In this document: positions 48,706-57,407 of the stretch, in pieces
How positions within the stretch are numbered: the stretch's first letter is position 1
Layout of the letters: every line of letters begins with the position of its first letter
The notes under the pieces: model-generated
The model's database searches: none
What the model saw: the letters and a program-made list of their open reading frames with translations, nothing else
What the model was told of the DNA's origin: nothing
NCBI RefSeq assembly: GCF_000316625.1
Contig: NC_019676.1
Coordinates: forward strand, 2,450,501 to 2,514,500
Direction of reading: 5' to 3'
From: Nostoc sp. PCC 7107
GTDB taxonomy: Bacteria; Cyanobacteriota; Cyanobacteriia; Cyanobacteriales; Nostocaceae
Length of the DNA stretch: 64,000 nucleotides
Position numbers and translations under genes: made by a program

Positions 48706-51000
48706 TTAAGAACCTAAAACCTCAGCTGTTTTCTCTTTATCTAACTTGAACATCAACACACCCAAAGGTGGTAAGCACAAATCCAACGAATAAGGACGAT
48801 TGTGCATTGACCAATCATCTGTCCATTTACCTCCTAAGTTACCCATATTGCTACCGCCATACTGACGAGCATCACTATTAAACAACTCGGTATAAAATCC
48901 TTTTTCGGAAACACCAATGCGGTAATGAGAATGAGGTTGGGGTGTGAAGTTACAAATCACCACGATAAAACCGTCAGAATCTTTGTCACGGCGGATAAAG
49001 GAAACCACACTGTGACGGTTGTCGCTACAATCAATCCAGTCAAAACCTTCTCTGGCAAAATCTTGGGTATATAGAGATGGTTCAGAACGGTAAATGTGGT
49101 TGAGTTCTTTAAAGAATTGCTTTAATTGTTGATGTGGCTCAAACTGTAGCAATTGCCATTCCAAATCAGCCCAGACATTCCACTCGCTCCATTGTCCAAA
49201 TTCCATGCTCATAAACATGGTTTTCTTGCCTGGGTGAGCAAACATATAAGTAAACAAACAGCGCACATTGGCCATCTTCTGCCATGTATCACCGGGCATT
49301 TTACCAATCATGTTGCTCTTACCATGTACAACTTCATCATGGGACAAGGCCAACATGAAGTTCTCGCTGTGGTTATACCACATACTAAATGTGATGTTAT
49401 TTTGGTGGAATTGGCGGAACCAAGGATCCATGCTGAAGTAATCCAGCATATCGTGCATCCAACCCATGTTCCATTTCAAGTTAAAACCTAGACCGCCTGT
49501 GTAGGTTGGCCAAGAAACCATCGGCCAAGACGTTGATTCTTCCGCAATGGAAAGCACACCTGGGAAGTAACTAAAAATTAGGTGATTTACTTGACGTAAG
49601 AAATCCGCCGCTTCTAAGTTTTCTCTTCCACCGTATTGATTAGTAACCCATTCACCCTCTTTACGGCAATAGTCGAGATATAGCATCGAAGCCACAGCAT
49701 CTACACGAATGCCATCTATGTGATATTTGTCGAACCAAAACAGGGCATTTGCAGCTAAGAAATTCCTGATTTCGTTGCGATTGTAGTTGAAAACCAGAGT
49801 TCCCCATTCTTTATGTTCACCTTTGCGGGGGTCTGCGTGTTCGTATAAGTGAGTACCATCAAAGAAAGCTAAACCATGTCCATCTTTGGGGAAGTGTCCG
49901 GGAACCCAATCAACAATTACGCCAATCCCGTTTTGATGACATTGGTCAACAAAATACATAAAATCTTCCGCACTACCAAACCGGGAAGTGGGTGCAAAAT
50001 AGCCAGTGACTTGATAACCCCAAGACCCATCAAAAGGATGTTCCGCAATTGGTAACAGTTCTACATGGGTATATCCCAAATCCTTAACATAGGGAATCAG
50101 TCGGTCTGCTAATTCCCGATAAGTTAAAAATCGCGCACCTGGCTTAAGTTCGGAAACAATAACTACAGGCTCAGTCTCACCATTGGGAAGCGTAGGTGGT
50201 TCAGCACTAGAAGCGTGTAACCAAGAACCTAGATGGAGTTCGTAAACAGATACAGGTTGGGTTAAGGGGTCGGCGTGACGACGCTTTTCTATCCAGTCTT
50301 CGTCATTCCATTGATATGAACTTAAATCAGTAACGATAGATGCTGTTTTTGGGCGGGGTTCTTGCTGAAAAGCAAAAGGATCAGATTTTTCGTAAATGTG
50401 TCCTTCAAAATTTTTAATTTCATATTTGTAAGGTTCCCCTACCCCGATTTCGGGAATGAATAATTCCCAAACCCCGGTGGAGCCTTTACGCATTTGATGT
50501 TTGCGTCCATCCCACAGGTTGAAATCTCCCAGTAAAGAAACGTTACGGGCGTTAGGGGCCCAAACAGCAAAATAAACACCTTTCACACCGTCGATTTCGG
50601 TGGCGTGCGCTCCTAATTTTTCATAAATTCGATGATGGTTGCCTTCTGCAAACAAGTGTAAGTCAAAGTCGGTTAGGTGGGGAGAACGGAAGGCGTAGGG
50701 ATCATAAGTGACTCGCTCATGTTCTCCTTCTTGAATGCGTAACTGGTAGTTGGCGAGTTCTGGAGTTTCAATCGTACATTCAAAAAAATGAGGATGATGT
50801 ACGGCTTGCATTGGGTATTCTTGTCGTTCTTGGGGAACGATTACCCAGGCTGCACTGGCGTTTGGTAGATAGGCGCGTACAGCCCACACTTTTTTACCAT
50901 TTTGTTCTACGGGATGAGAACCAAGTATTTCAAATGGGTCGTGATGCTGATTCCAAACTATACGGTTAACCTGTTCCTGAGCGATCGTGGCTATGGACAT
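48706..51000 (-). CDS. glgB: 1,4-alpha-glucan branching enzyme
   Basis: 764 residues. Makes alpha-1,6 branches in glycogen. Layout: N-terminal CBM48 pair (HDPFEILGSHPVEQNGKKVWAVRAYLPNA; GVYFAVWAPNARNVSLLGDFNLWDGR), then the GH13_9 catalytic barrel (VELLPIAEHPFDGSWGYQVTGYFAPTSRFG, WVPGHFP, IDGIRVDAVASMLYLDY, SIAEEST, LALSHDEVVHGKSNM) and a C-terminal beta domain. Standard cyanobacterial length. Starts at ATG 51000. No other glg gene is adjacent, as is usual in cyanobacteria where glg genes are scattered. Confidence 0.97.
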   Translation of the reverse strand: MSIATIAQEQVNRIVWNQHHDPFEILGSHPVEQNGKKVWAVRAYLPNASAAWVIVPQERQEYPMQAVHHPHFFECTIETPELANYQLRIQEGEHERVTYDPYAFRSPHLTDFDLHLFAEGNHHRIYEKLGAHATEIDGVKGVYFAVWAPNARNVSLLGDFNLWDGRKHQMRKGSTGVWELFIPEIGVGEPYKYEIKNFEGHIYEKSDPFAFQQEPRPKTASIVTDLSSYQWNDEDWIEKRRHADPLTQPVSVYELHLGSWLHASSAEPPTLPNGETEPVVIVSELKPGARFLTYRELADRLIPYVKDLGYTHVELLPIAEHPFDGSWGYQVTGYFAPTSRFGSAEDFMYFVDQCHQNGIGVIVDWVPGHFPKDGHGLAFFDGTHLYEHADPRKGEHKEWGTLVFNYNRNEIRNFLAANALFWFDKYHIDGIRVDAVASMLYLDYCRKEGEWVTNQYGGRENLEAADFLRQVNHLIFSYFPGVLSIAEESTSWPMVSWPTYTGGLGFNLKWNMGWMHDMLDYFSMDPWFRQFHQNNITFSMWYNHSENFMLALSHDEVVHGKSNMIGKMPGDTWQKMANVRCLFTYMFAHPGKKTMFMSMEFGQWSEWNVWADLEWQLLQFEPHQQLKQFFKELNHIYRSEPSLYTQDFAREGFDWIDCSDNRHSVVSFIRRDKDSDGFIVVICNFTPQPHSHYRIGVSEKGFYTELFNSDARQYGGSNMGNLGGKWTDDWSMHNRPYSLDLCLPPLGVLMFKLDKEKTAEVLGS

Positions 51001-51163
51001 GAAGCTACCTGTGTTGAATAAAGTGATTAACTAAAGCGACTTTTTTAATATCTATATATATTCTTTACATTTATTTGCAATTTATCGCCACCGTTATAGT
51101 ACATCAGATAGGTACAAGGGATATGAGGAGAAGAAGCAATCACAGATGACAAATGACTATGGA

Positions 51164-51496
51164 CTATAAATCTAAAAAAGGGAACAACTGAAGCAAGGTT
51201 TTACGTATTCGCAGCAGAAAGACGGTTTGCCGCAGTTTGGTGTTTAATTCTGGTGGTGGAACTTTTTGGAGTTGTGCTTGTAGTTCTACGTATTCGGCAG
51301 CGCTTACGGGTTTGCCATCAATGGGCGATCGCGCCTCTATAATAATTTCTGTGCGTAATATCTCTTCTGGGATGTCTTCCGGTGGTGGTAAGGCCATGAC
51401 GGCTGATCCGCAATGGCTAATTAACCACACACCCAGACTAGAGGTTATACTCAAAACCCCCAATATTATTTGCTTGGTAGATTTTACTTTTTTCAT
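51164..51496 (-). CDS. Small secreted cyanobacterial protein
   Basis: 110 residues. A signal peptide is clear (KSTKQIILGVLSITSSLGVWLISHCGSAVMA, cut expected after VMA near residue 35). The mature part starts LPPPEDIPEEILRTEIIIEARSPIDGKPVSAAEYVELQAQLQ and ends with hydrophobic LLQLFPFLDL. I know no function. Proline-rich start plus a helical end suggests a small periplasmic or thylakoid-lumen protein. Single gene, not in an operon with glgB (164 bases upstream, same strand). Confidence 0.7.
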   Translation of the reverse strand: MKKVKSTKQIILGVLSITSSLGVWLISHCGSAVMALPPPEDIPEEILRTEIIIEARSPIDGKPVSAAEYVELQAQLQKVPPPELNTKLRQTVFLLRIRKTLLQLFPFLDL

Positions 51497-51828
51497 TTCA
51501 TCACCCTAAAGTCAAAATCAAGCCACTAAAGAAAAGAAATAAGCTAAAACACATCTAAATTACAGAATCACCTGTAAAGGTCGTCATTGATCATTTGTAT
51601 TGACAAGGGACAAATGACAAATGACGATCTCAACCAGAGAATTTGCCACTTGAATGCACACCAGCTTAACAAGCGCACATTCAAAATTTAAATGGACACT
51701 CGTATGTGGTGTTAACCAACATTACCAGTGTCCAATAATTACTGTCTTAGCTGAACAGATGTATGAAATTTGCTGGAGTTAGGTATCCACTCTCCGAGAA
51801 ATAGGAAAACTCAAGCGATTGTCAAGAA
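51497..51828. other. 332-base intergenic region with a repeat hairpin
   Basis: Between two small minus-strand genes. It contains a hairpin of AAATGAC-type heptamers (51582-51626, listed next). No gene was seen. Confidence 0.5.
51582..51626. repeat. Inverted AAATGAC heptamer hairpin
   Basis: CGTCATTGATCATTTGT at 51582-51598 pairs with ACAAATGACAAATGACG at 51610-51626 with two mismatches. Similar (A)AATGAC heptamers stand near 20682-20700, 51145-51160 and 53468-53506. Confidence 0.75.
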
Positions 51829-52047
51829 CTAAGGTGTTTTGGTAGGACTTGCTGTGGGGGAAGCAGTAGCAGCAGGAGTAGTTATTGCAGAGGGGGAAGT
51901 ATTTGGTGTAGACCCAGTATCGGAGGGTTCACCTGTAGCAGCTGGTGTAGTTGTAGCATTAGGTGTTGTATTGTTACCACCTTCACATGCTCCTAGAACT
52001 GCCGCCAAACTTAACATTAAAGCTAAACCAAAGATTTTTGTTTTCAT
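51829..52047 (-). CDS. Small Thr/Pro-rich lipoprotein
   Basis: 72 residues from the ATG at 52047, which has AGGAG upstream; a longer frame to 52074 is unlikely. It begins MKTKIFGLALMLSLAAVLGAC: a signal peptide with the lipobox LGAC. Everything after the cysteine is Thr/Ser/Pro/Asn/Ala low-complexity, so the mature protein is a disordered lipid-anchored tail. Such small lipoproteins are common in Nostoc; the role is unknown. Confidence 0.7.
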   Translation of the reverse strand: MKTKIFGLALMLSLAAVLGACEGGNNTTPNATTTPAATGEPSDTGSTPNTSPSAITTPAATASPTASPTKTP

Positions 52048-52610
52048 AACTCCTCTTTCACCGAATTGTGGCAATCAAATGTTTGTGCCTTTCGACTACG
52101 ATAACCTATTTATTGATAATTGTTAAAATCCCTGTCTATGAGATATTTAAAAACACTACTTAGGACTGATTATTGATGTTTGAGTTATTATGCTAAAGAC
52201 AGATGAGAATATCTAATTGGGCGATTAAGTGATGATCCCAAAGATGTTCAGGCGATCGCAAACAGTAGTTTCTTTTTGTCTTGTATTGCCATACTGAGAT
52301 GCGCTACTTAAAATATCAAGTTATCCAATGGCTCATCCTTAGATTGTAACTATGGCAATACTCAAGTTAGGCAAATATTTTGTCTAGATAGAGAATCATA
52401 TTTGATTACTGAACTATTTGTGAAGGGCCATAAAAGATAACATAGAAAAAATTTTTGTGCAACTTCTCAACGGATGGCTATATCTCAAAAACATCTAAAC
52501 ATGGTCTATAGTTAGCGCTATACTCATTCAGATCCCAAAAAAGGCTATTTTAACCTGAGCAAAATTGAATAAACAGACTAGAATACATTATTTCCTATCC
52601 AAGAAAATTT
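52048..52610. other. 563-base intergenic region, nothing recognised
   Basis: Divergent spacer between the lipoprotein gene and the FtsL-like gene. A+T-rich, with one HIP1-like site near 52252 and no coding frame or clear regulatory site. Confidence 0.4.
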
Positions 52611-53228
52611 ATGGCTGCTGTTCGTAAATCAGCTGTGTCTGCACCCAATCCCTGGTTCTGGCAAAATTCTAAACCAACTGCGCCAAGACGGCGCTTCCCT
52701 GGTCACGAGTCAGTCATGAGCAGTGCATCCCCACTTCCAGATCAATCTCCAGTCGCATCGGCTAAACGCCGACGGGGTACTGCGAAAAGTTTATCGACTC
52801 CTGCTACCAAAGGTTTACAAGAATTCACGCCCTCAAAAGTTTCTCACGTTCCCACTGCTGAAGTTTTACCTGGTTGGTTGCTGCGGTTGTACACTGTTCA
52901 TCGTTACTCGTCTGTAGTGACGTTTTTATTAGTTGCAGCGGCTCTGGTTGTTTATGGTTGGACAGTCTATTCTCAAGAGCTTTGGAATCAAGAGTTTCGC
53001 CGCTTACAAAATCTGCAACGCAATGAGCGACAATTAACTACAACTAATGCCATGTTAAAAAACAAAATGGCTGAAGATGCAGAAAACCCCAGTGCAGGAT
53101 TAGTTTCACCAACGCCAGATAAAACTATTTTCTTACCTTCAGCATCTGATACTGCCAGTTCTTTGCCGTCTACTAAGACTTCTAATTCTCCCATACAACA
53201 GCCAACTTCTTCACCGTTGGGATATTAA
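52611..53228 (+). CDS. FtsL-like bitopic membrane protein, upstream of ftsI
   Basis: 205 residues. A basic, proline-rich N-terminal tail of about 90 residues, one transmembrane helix at about 101-120 (SVVTFLLVAAALVVYGWTVY), then a short coiled coil (SQELWNQEFRRLQNLQRNERQLTTTNAMLKNKMAED) and a Ser/Pro-rich tail. This is the bitopic architecture of FtsL/DivIC, with the coiled coil outside the membrane, and it lies directly ahead of ftsI, as ftsL does in many bacteria. No sequence motif proves it, so the FtsL assignment is by layout. The long N-terminal cytoplasmic tail is unusual for FtsL. Confidence 0.65.
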   Translation: MAAVRKSAVSAPNPWFWQNSKPTAPRRRFPGHESVMSSASPLPDQSPVASAKRRRGTAKSLSTPATKGLQEFTPSKVSHVPTAEVLPGWLLRLYTVHRYSSVVTFLLVAAALVVYGWTVYSQELWNQEFRRLQNLQRNERQLTTTNAMLKNKMAEDAENPSAGLVSPTPDKTIFLPSASDTASSLPSTKTSNSPIQQPTSSPLGY

Positions 53229-53367
53229 AAAATTCGCAATTCGTAATTAAAAACTGTTTCGGAAGGAGATTTAGACCCAAGCGGACACAAGTATACGTAT
53301 AAGCATACGCCGTTGGCGTTCCCGTCGGTTAGGAGAATTAAACCCAAAAATTCCAAATTAATAACTT

Positions 53368-53456
53368 ATACCAATTCTCTAAAATGAGGCAACACATTCA
53401 AAACCCGAAAACCATACCCTATCTGACTTTTTTAATTACGAATTACGAATTGGTAT
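53368..53456. repeat. Possible MITE-like element with 10-bp inverted ends
   Basis: ATACCAATTC at 53368-53377 and GAATTGGTAT at 53447-53456 are perfect inverted ends of an 89-base stretch without a gene. Next to the right end are two copies of AATTACG. It lies between the FtsL-like gene and ftsI. Confidence 0.45.
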
Positions 53457-53522
53457 TAGTTAAAGGCAATAGTCATTAGTCATTTTTGATAGACAAATGA
53501 CAAATAATCAAGGACGAAGCCG

Positions 53523-55361
53523 ATGCAGAAGTCATCCAGTAGATTAAAATTTAGAAATTCTCGGAATCAAGCAGTTTCAAAGCGGCAAAAAATTTCCCGA
53601 CAAAAATCGATGGGAAATTCCACTCCCAACACTCAAGAACCTGTACAAAGTAGCAAAGTCAGGCTTTTGGTAGTATGGGTTATTTTAGTAGCCGCAGGAT
53701 TAGGGTTAGCTTTTAACTTATATAATTTACAAATTCTGCAAGGAAAAAAACTAACGCAGAAGGCTCGCAATCAACAAATGGTGAGTTTGCGGCCTTTTAT
53801 GCCGCGTCGTTTAGTTGTCGATCGCAATACAAATGTTTTAGCTGTCGACCGTCCTGTATATACTGTTTATGCCCATCCGAAGCTATTTGATAAGTCAAAT
53901 GAAGAAATAGCCCAAAAGATAGCACCTATTATTGATAAAGATGCGGCTGATTTAGTCAAAACTTTTCAAAGCCGCAAAAGTGGGATTATACTGATGCCAG
54001 CGTTACCCGAAGAAGTGGCCGATCGCGTCATCGCACTACGCTTAAATGGGTTAGAATTCATTCCCAAATACTCTCGGTTATATCCGCAAGCAGATGTGAC
54101 ATCTGATGTAGTCGGCTATGTAGATCTGGAACGTCGCGGTCAAGCTGGAGTGGAATATAGCCAAGAAAAGCTGCTAGAACGTTCTGTGCAGAAGGTGCGG
54201 TTAATGCAGTCTGGTAACGGCGAATTAAAGCCAGATCATGCACCAGAAGGTTTTCTCCATGCTGATGACCTGAAATTGCAACTAACTATTGATACACGCT
54301 TACAACGGGCTGCTCGCTCGGCGCTGAAAGCACAGGTAGAAAAGTTCCGCGCAAAACGTGGCGCTGTGATTGTGATGGATGCGTTAGATGGTTCTTTACT
54401 AGCGCTGGTTTCTCAACCCACATATAACCCAAATGACTATGGCAAAGCGAAAATTGATTTATTCAAAAACTGGACGGTAGCTGATCTTTATGAACCTGGT
54501 TCAACTTTTAAACCATTAAATGTGGCGATCGCATTAGAAAATGGTGTGATTCAACCAAATGATACTTTTAATGATCCTGGTTCTATTAAAGTCGCTGACC
54601 GTGTGATTAAAAATGCTCAAAACAATGGTTATGGGCGGATTAATATTGCTCAAATTCTCCAAAATTCCAGCAACATCGGGATGGTGCAAATTATTCAAAA
54701 AATGCGCCCCTCGGTCTACTATACTTGGTTAGAACGTCTGGGTTTAGGGCAACCTTTAGAAACTGATTTGCCTTTTGGAGTTAGCGGTTCACTAAAAAGT
54801 CAACCAAGATTTATTTCTTCACCTATTGAACCAGCCACTGCATCTTTTGGGCAAGGTTTTTCGCTGACTCCTTTACAACTAGTACAACTGCATGGCGCTT
54901 TAGCTAATGGCGGAAAATTGGTAACACCCCATATAGTTCGAGGACTGGTTGATAGTAATGGCAAAATGCACTATTCACCCACACTCCCTGCGCCAAGGCA
55001 AATTTTTTCGGCTAAAACTGCCCAACAAGTTGTGGAAATGATGGAAACTGTTGTTTCGGAGGGTACAGGTAAACCTTCTAAAATTGCCGGATATCGCATT
55101 GGTGGGAAAACAGGTACAGCCCAAAAAGCAAGTCCTAACGGTGGTTATATTCCTGGAGCCAGAATTACTAGCTTTGTCGCAGTTTTGCCAGTGGAAGCTC
55201 CCCGCTATGTGATTTTAGCCATTGTCGATGAGCCGAAGGGCGAAAACGCCTATGGTTCGACTGTGGCTGCACCAATTGTCAAATCGGTGATGGAAACATT
55301 AATTCCTTTAGAACATCTACCACCACAACAGTTAAATTCCCCAGCAGAAACACCAAGATGA
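53523..55361 (+). CDS. ftsI: Division-specific penicillin-binding protein (transpeptidase)
   Basis: 612 residues. Class B PBP. An N-terminal basic tail, a transmembrane helix at about 50-70 (VRLLVVWVILVAAGLGLAFNLYNL), a dimerisation domain, then the transpeptidase: active Ser327 and Lys330 in EPGSTFKPL, SSN in QNSSNIGMVQI, and the KTG triad at Lys529 in GGKTGTAQK. It crosslinks septal peptidoglycan together with FtsW. The FtsL-like gene precedes it by 294 bases. The downstream gene converges 5 bases from its stop. Confidence 0.95.
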   Translation: MQKSSSRLKFRNSRNQAVSKRQKISRQKSMGNSTPNTQEPVQSSKVRLLVVWVILVAAGLGLAFNLYNLQILQGKKLTQKARNQQMVSLRPFMPRRLVVDRNTNVLAVDRPVYTVYAHPKLFDKSNEEIAQKIAPIIDKDAADLVKTFQSRKSGIILMPALPEEVADRVIALRLNGLEFIPKYSRLYPQADVTSDVVGYVDLERRGQAGVEYSQEKLLERSVQKVRLMQSGNGELKPDHAPEGFLHADDLKLQLTIDTRLQRAARSALKAQVEKFRAKRGAVIVMDALDGSLLALVSQPTYNPNDYGKAKIDLFKNWTVADLYEPGSTFKPLNVAIALENGVIQPNDTFNDPGSIKVADRVIKNAQNNGYGRINIAQILQNSSNIGMVQIIQKMRPSVYYTWLERLGLGQPLETDLPFGVSGSLKSQPRFISSPIEPATASFGQGFSLTPLQLVQLHGALANGGKLVTPHIVRGLVDSNGKMHYSPTLPAPRQIFSAKTAQQVVEMMETVVSEGTGKPSKIAGYRIGGKTGTAQKASPNGGYIPGARITSFVAVLPVEAPRYVILAIVDEPKGENAYGSTVAAPIVKSVMETLIPLEHLPPQQLNSPAETPR

Positions 55362-55366
55362 GAGTT

Positions 55367-55583
55367 TTAACGTGTATTAGTCGGACTTGGGCTACTAGTT
55401 GAAGTTCCCGTATTAACACCACCATTAACAATAGAACGAGCTTGTTGTAAGTGTTCTTCAAGGGTTGGTAGTGTTTGTGAGGCAAATGCCTTCACATCTG
55501 GATCTTGCCCCTGTTGTGCTTCAGTTTGAAATGCAGAAACATCCTTTTGATGATCTTCAACCATGTGAGTCATATATTCGCGC
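55367..55583 (-). pseudogene. DUF4142 protein, 5' part removed by IS
   Basis: The readable part is the DUF4142 C-terminal half: REYMTHMVEDHQKDVSAFQTEAQQGQDPDVKAFASQTLPTLEEHLQQARSIV followed by a Ser/Thr/Pro tail. DUF4142 proteins are about 170-200 residues, with a signal peptide and the same motif in two halves. Here the frame runs leftward from the IS edge with no native start; the open frame continues into the IS to 55672 only by chance. Hence truncated, probably dead. Confidence 0.75.
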
Positions 55584-55649
55584 TGAAGGGGTGACAAAGC
55601 GGCTGAAGCCAAGAAAATAGAGGAGCGTGACCGTTTTGGGGTAAAAAAA

Positions 55650-55680
55650 GATAGGTCAGGTATTCTCAACAAGACCTATC
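55650..55680 (+). promoter_or_regulatory. Hairpin just upstream of the transposase start
   Basis: GATAGGTC (55650-55657) pairs exactly with GACCTATC (55673-55680), ending 2 bases before the transposase ATG. It could block translation from read-through transcripts, as fold-back structures do in IS10 and IS50. Confidence 0.5.
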
Positions 55681-55682
55681 AA

Positions 55683-56834
55683 ATGATAATGTTACCTAAA
55701 TTCTACCAAAACTGCTTTCAAAATGTACTGACACCCGCACAGTACAAGATGCTAGAAATCTTACTAATGCTATTGCAATTTCATAAAACTGTGACAATTG
55801 AGAAACTAGCAACAGTATTTCCACAACCGATAAAATTTGAAAGTCGGAGGCGGAGTATACAAAGATTTTTACTACTACCTCAGTTGTCGATTCCATATCT
55901 GTGGTTTCCCCTGCTCAAACGATGGGTGAAAAATAGTCTGAAAAGAGGAGAGAAACGGCTAATATTTGCGATTGATAGAACACAATGGCGTTCACAAAAT
56001 GTATTTGTAATTAGTTTAATAGAACAAAAAAGAGCAATACCTGTGTACTGGCTATTGTTACCTAAAAAAGGATGTAGCAATTTGGGAGAGCAGAAAAAAT
56101 TAATTCGTCCACTATTGCAGTTATTTAAGGGATATCAAATGCTGGTACTGGGAGATAGAGAATTCCACAGTATAAAACTAGCAAATTGGTTACATAGCAA
56201 GGGCATTGACTTTGTATTGCGTCAGAAACAAGGTACTTATATTCGGCAAGAAAACCAATCACACCAACGCTTACAATCTTTGGGATTAACTCCTGGCATC
56301 TCGTTTTTTTTGACAGGGATTCAAGCAACTAAACAGAAAGGGTTTGCCAATTTTAATCTCGCCGGATATTACAAGCGCAAATATCGTGGAGTTGTTGAGC
56401 CTGCTGGCTGGTTTTTATTAACTAACCTTGATAGTCTCAAAGATGCCATTAAAGCATTTAAGTTGCGGAGTGGTATCGAAGCCATGTTTAAAGATTGTAA
56501 AACTGGGGGGTATAATCTCGAATCTACTTATGCTGATGGTCAACGTTTGATAGCACTGATTTTATTAATTGCTATTGCCTATACTTGTGCTATTTTAGTT
56601 GGTCGTAATTCTCGCTCCTCTGGACTACAAAAATATGTTGGTCGTCTGAAGGAGTTACAACGATTGCACCGCCGACATAGTGCTTTTTGGATTGGTTTGT
56701 ATGGTCAGTTATGGGTAGGGGCAATGGAATTTTGGGCTGATTTAGCTCATGAATTGATGCGCCTCAAGCCCAGTAAACTGCCATATTTTCAACAAGGTCT
56801 ACGGGCTATGACTCTTATCCAGTCTGCTTTATAA
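55683..56834 (+). CDS. IS4-type DDE transposase
   Basis: 383 residues, full length without frameshift. DDE triad: Asp98 in IFAIDRTQW, Asp158 in LVLGDREFHS and Glu266 in FKLRSGIEAMFKDCKTGGYNLE, an arrangement of the IS4 family with the (Y)-2-R-3-E box near the end. The N-terminus FQNVLTPAQYKMLEILLMLLQ is helical and basic regions follow, as expected for DNA binding. It appears intact and may be active. Start ATG 55683, with an alternative at 55689. Confidence 0.92.
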   Translation: MIMLPKFYQNCFQNVLTPAQYKMLEILLMLLQFHKTVTIEKLATVFPQPIKFESRRRSIQRFLLLPQLSIPYLWFPLLKRWVKNSLKRGEKRLIFAIDRTQWRSQNVFVISLIEQKRAIPVYWLLLPKKGCSNLGEQKKLIRPLLQLFKGYQMLVLGDREFHSIKLANWLHSKGIDFVLRQKQGTYIRQENQSHQRLQSLGLTPGISFFLTGIQATKQKGFANFNLAGYYKRKYRGVVEPAGWFLLTNLDSLKDAIKAFKLRSGIEAMFKDCKTGGYNLESTYADGQRLIALILLIAIAYTCAILVGRNSRSSGLQKYVGRLKELQRLHRRHSAFWIGLYGQLWVGAMEFWADLAHELMRLKPSKLPYFQQGLRAMTLIQSAL

Positions 56835-56854
56835 CTTTTTTGTCACCCCTTCAG

Positions 56855-57271
56855 ATGAACACTGAGCCAGAGGGTTACTTTGATTTAGTCCCTTGGGAAG
56901 TGTTGGCTTGTGCTAATCAAAACTTTTTAACAACAGAACGCAAACGTTATTTTCTGCGTTACAGTGGTGCGTTAACTTATTTTGAAGTAGCTGGCCCGGC
57001 AGCTTACAGAAATTATCTGACAGCCGCCCAACGATTGCAATTGTCAGATGCAGCAATGGGTTATTGGGAACTGCATATCAAAGAAGATGAACGCCACGGT
57101 CAATGGATGTTAGATAGTGTGGCTTTACCTTTAGCAACGCAATATCCCGATGATGGGTGGGAATTAATTCTAGGATACGACCAAGAGAAATTCATGAGCG
57201 ATCGCGCTGCTCAAGCTGTTGTATTTTCCATTCGTACAGCCGAACAAGCAACTGATAAATCCATCAATTAG
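56855..57271 (+). pseudogene. Iron-containing redox enzyme-like protein, 5' part removed by IS
   Basis: 139 residues from an ATG that happens to be the first codon after the IS end. It matches the C-terminal part of cyanobacterial heme-oxygenase-like diiron (iron-containing redox enzyme) proteins: VPWEVLACANQNFLTTERKRYFLRYSGALTYFEVAGPAAYRNYLTAAQRL, then YWELHIKEDERHGQWMLDSVALPLA. The full family is roughly 300-350 residues, so about half is missing. The helix with HIKEDERHG, likely metal-binding, is kept. Expression would depend on an IS-borne or accidental signal. Confidence 0.7.
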
Positions 57272-57323
57272 CAATAGCAATCTGGCGGTAAATTTTTAAT
57301 TTCTTTGCGACTTGATTCTACTT

Positions 57324-57360
57324 GAGTGAAAGATTTTTCACTCCAGCAGAGTTTTGCTGG
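57324..57360 (+). terminator. Two adjacent hairpins
   Basis: GAGTGAAA/TTTCACTC (57324-57343) and, sharing its last base, CCAGCA/TGCTGG (57343-57360). They stand between the truncated redox gene and the methyltransferase gene. No T-run directly follows the second. Confidence 0.5.
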
Positions 57361-57407
57361 CCGTTCTCCAAGTATCAACTAATTTTTTGATTAACTAGTA
57401 CAGTTAT

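Larger units (their letters stand above)
55584..56854 (+). mobile_element. IS4-family insertion sequence
   Basis: 1271 bases, bounded by a perfect 16-bp inverted repeat CTGAAGGGGTGACAAA (55584-55599, and its reverse complement at 56839-56854). One transposase gene fills it. Flanking sequence shows no target-site duplication (left ...TATTCGCG, right ATGAACAC...), and the neighbouring genes are both cut at the element edges, so sequence has been lost at the insertion site. Confidence 0.85.

Noticed and set aside
49153-49491. 112-codon plus-strand frame within glgB
   Set aside because: Antisense shadow of the conserved branching-enzyme core.
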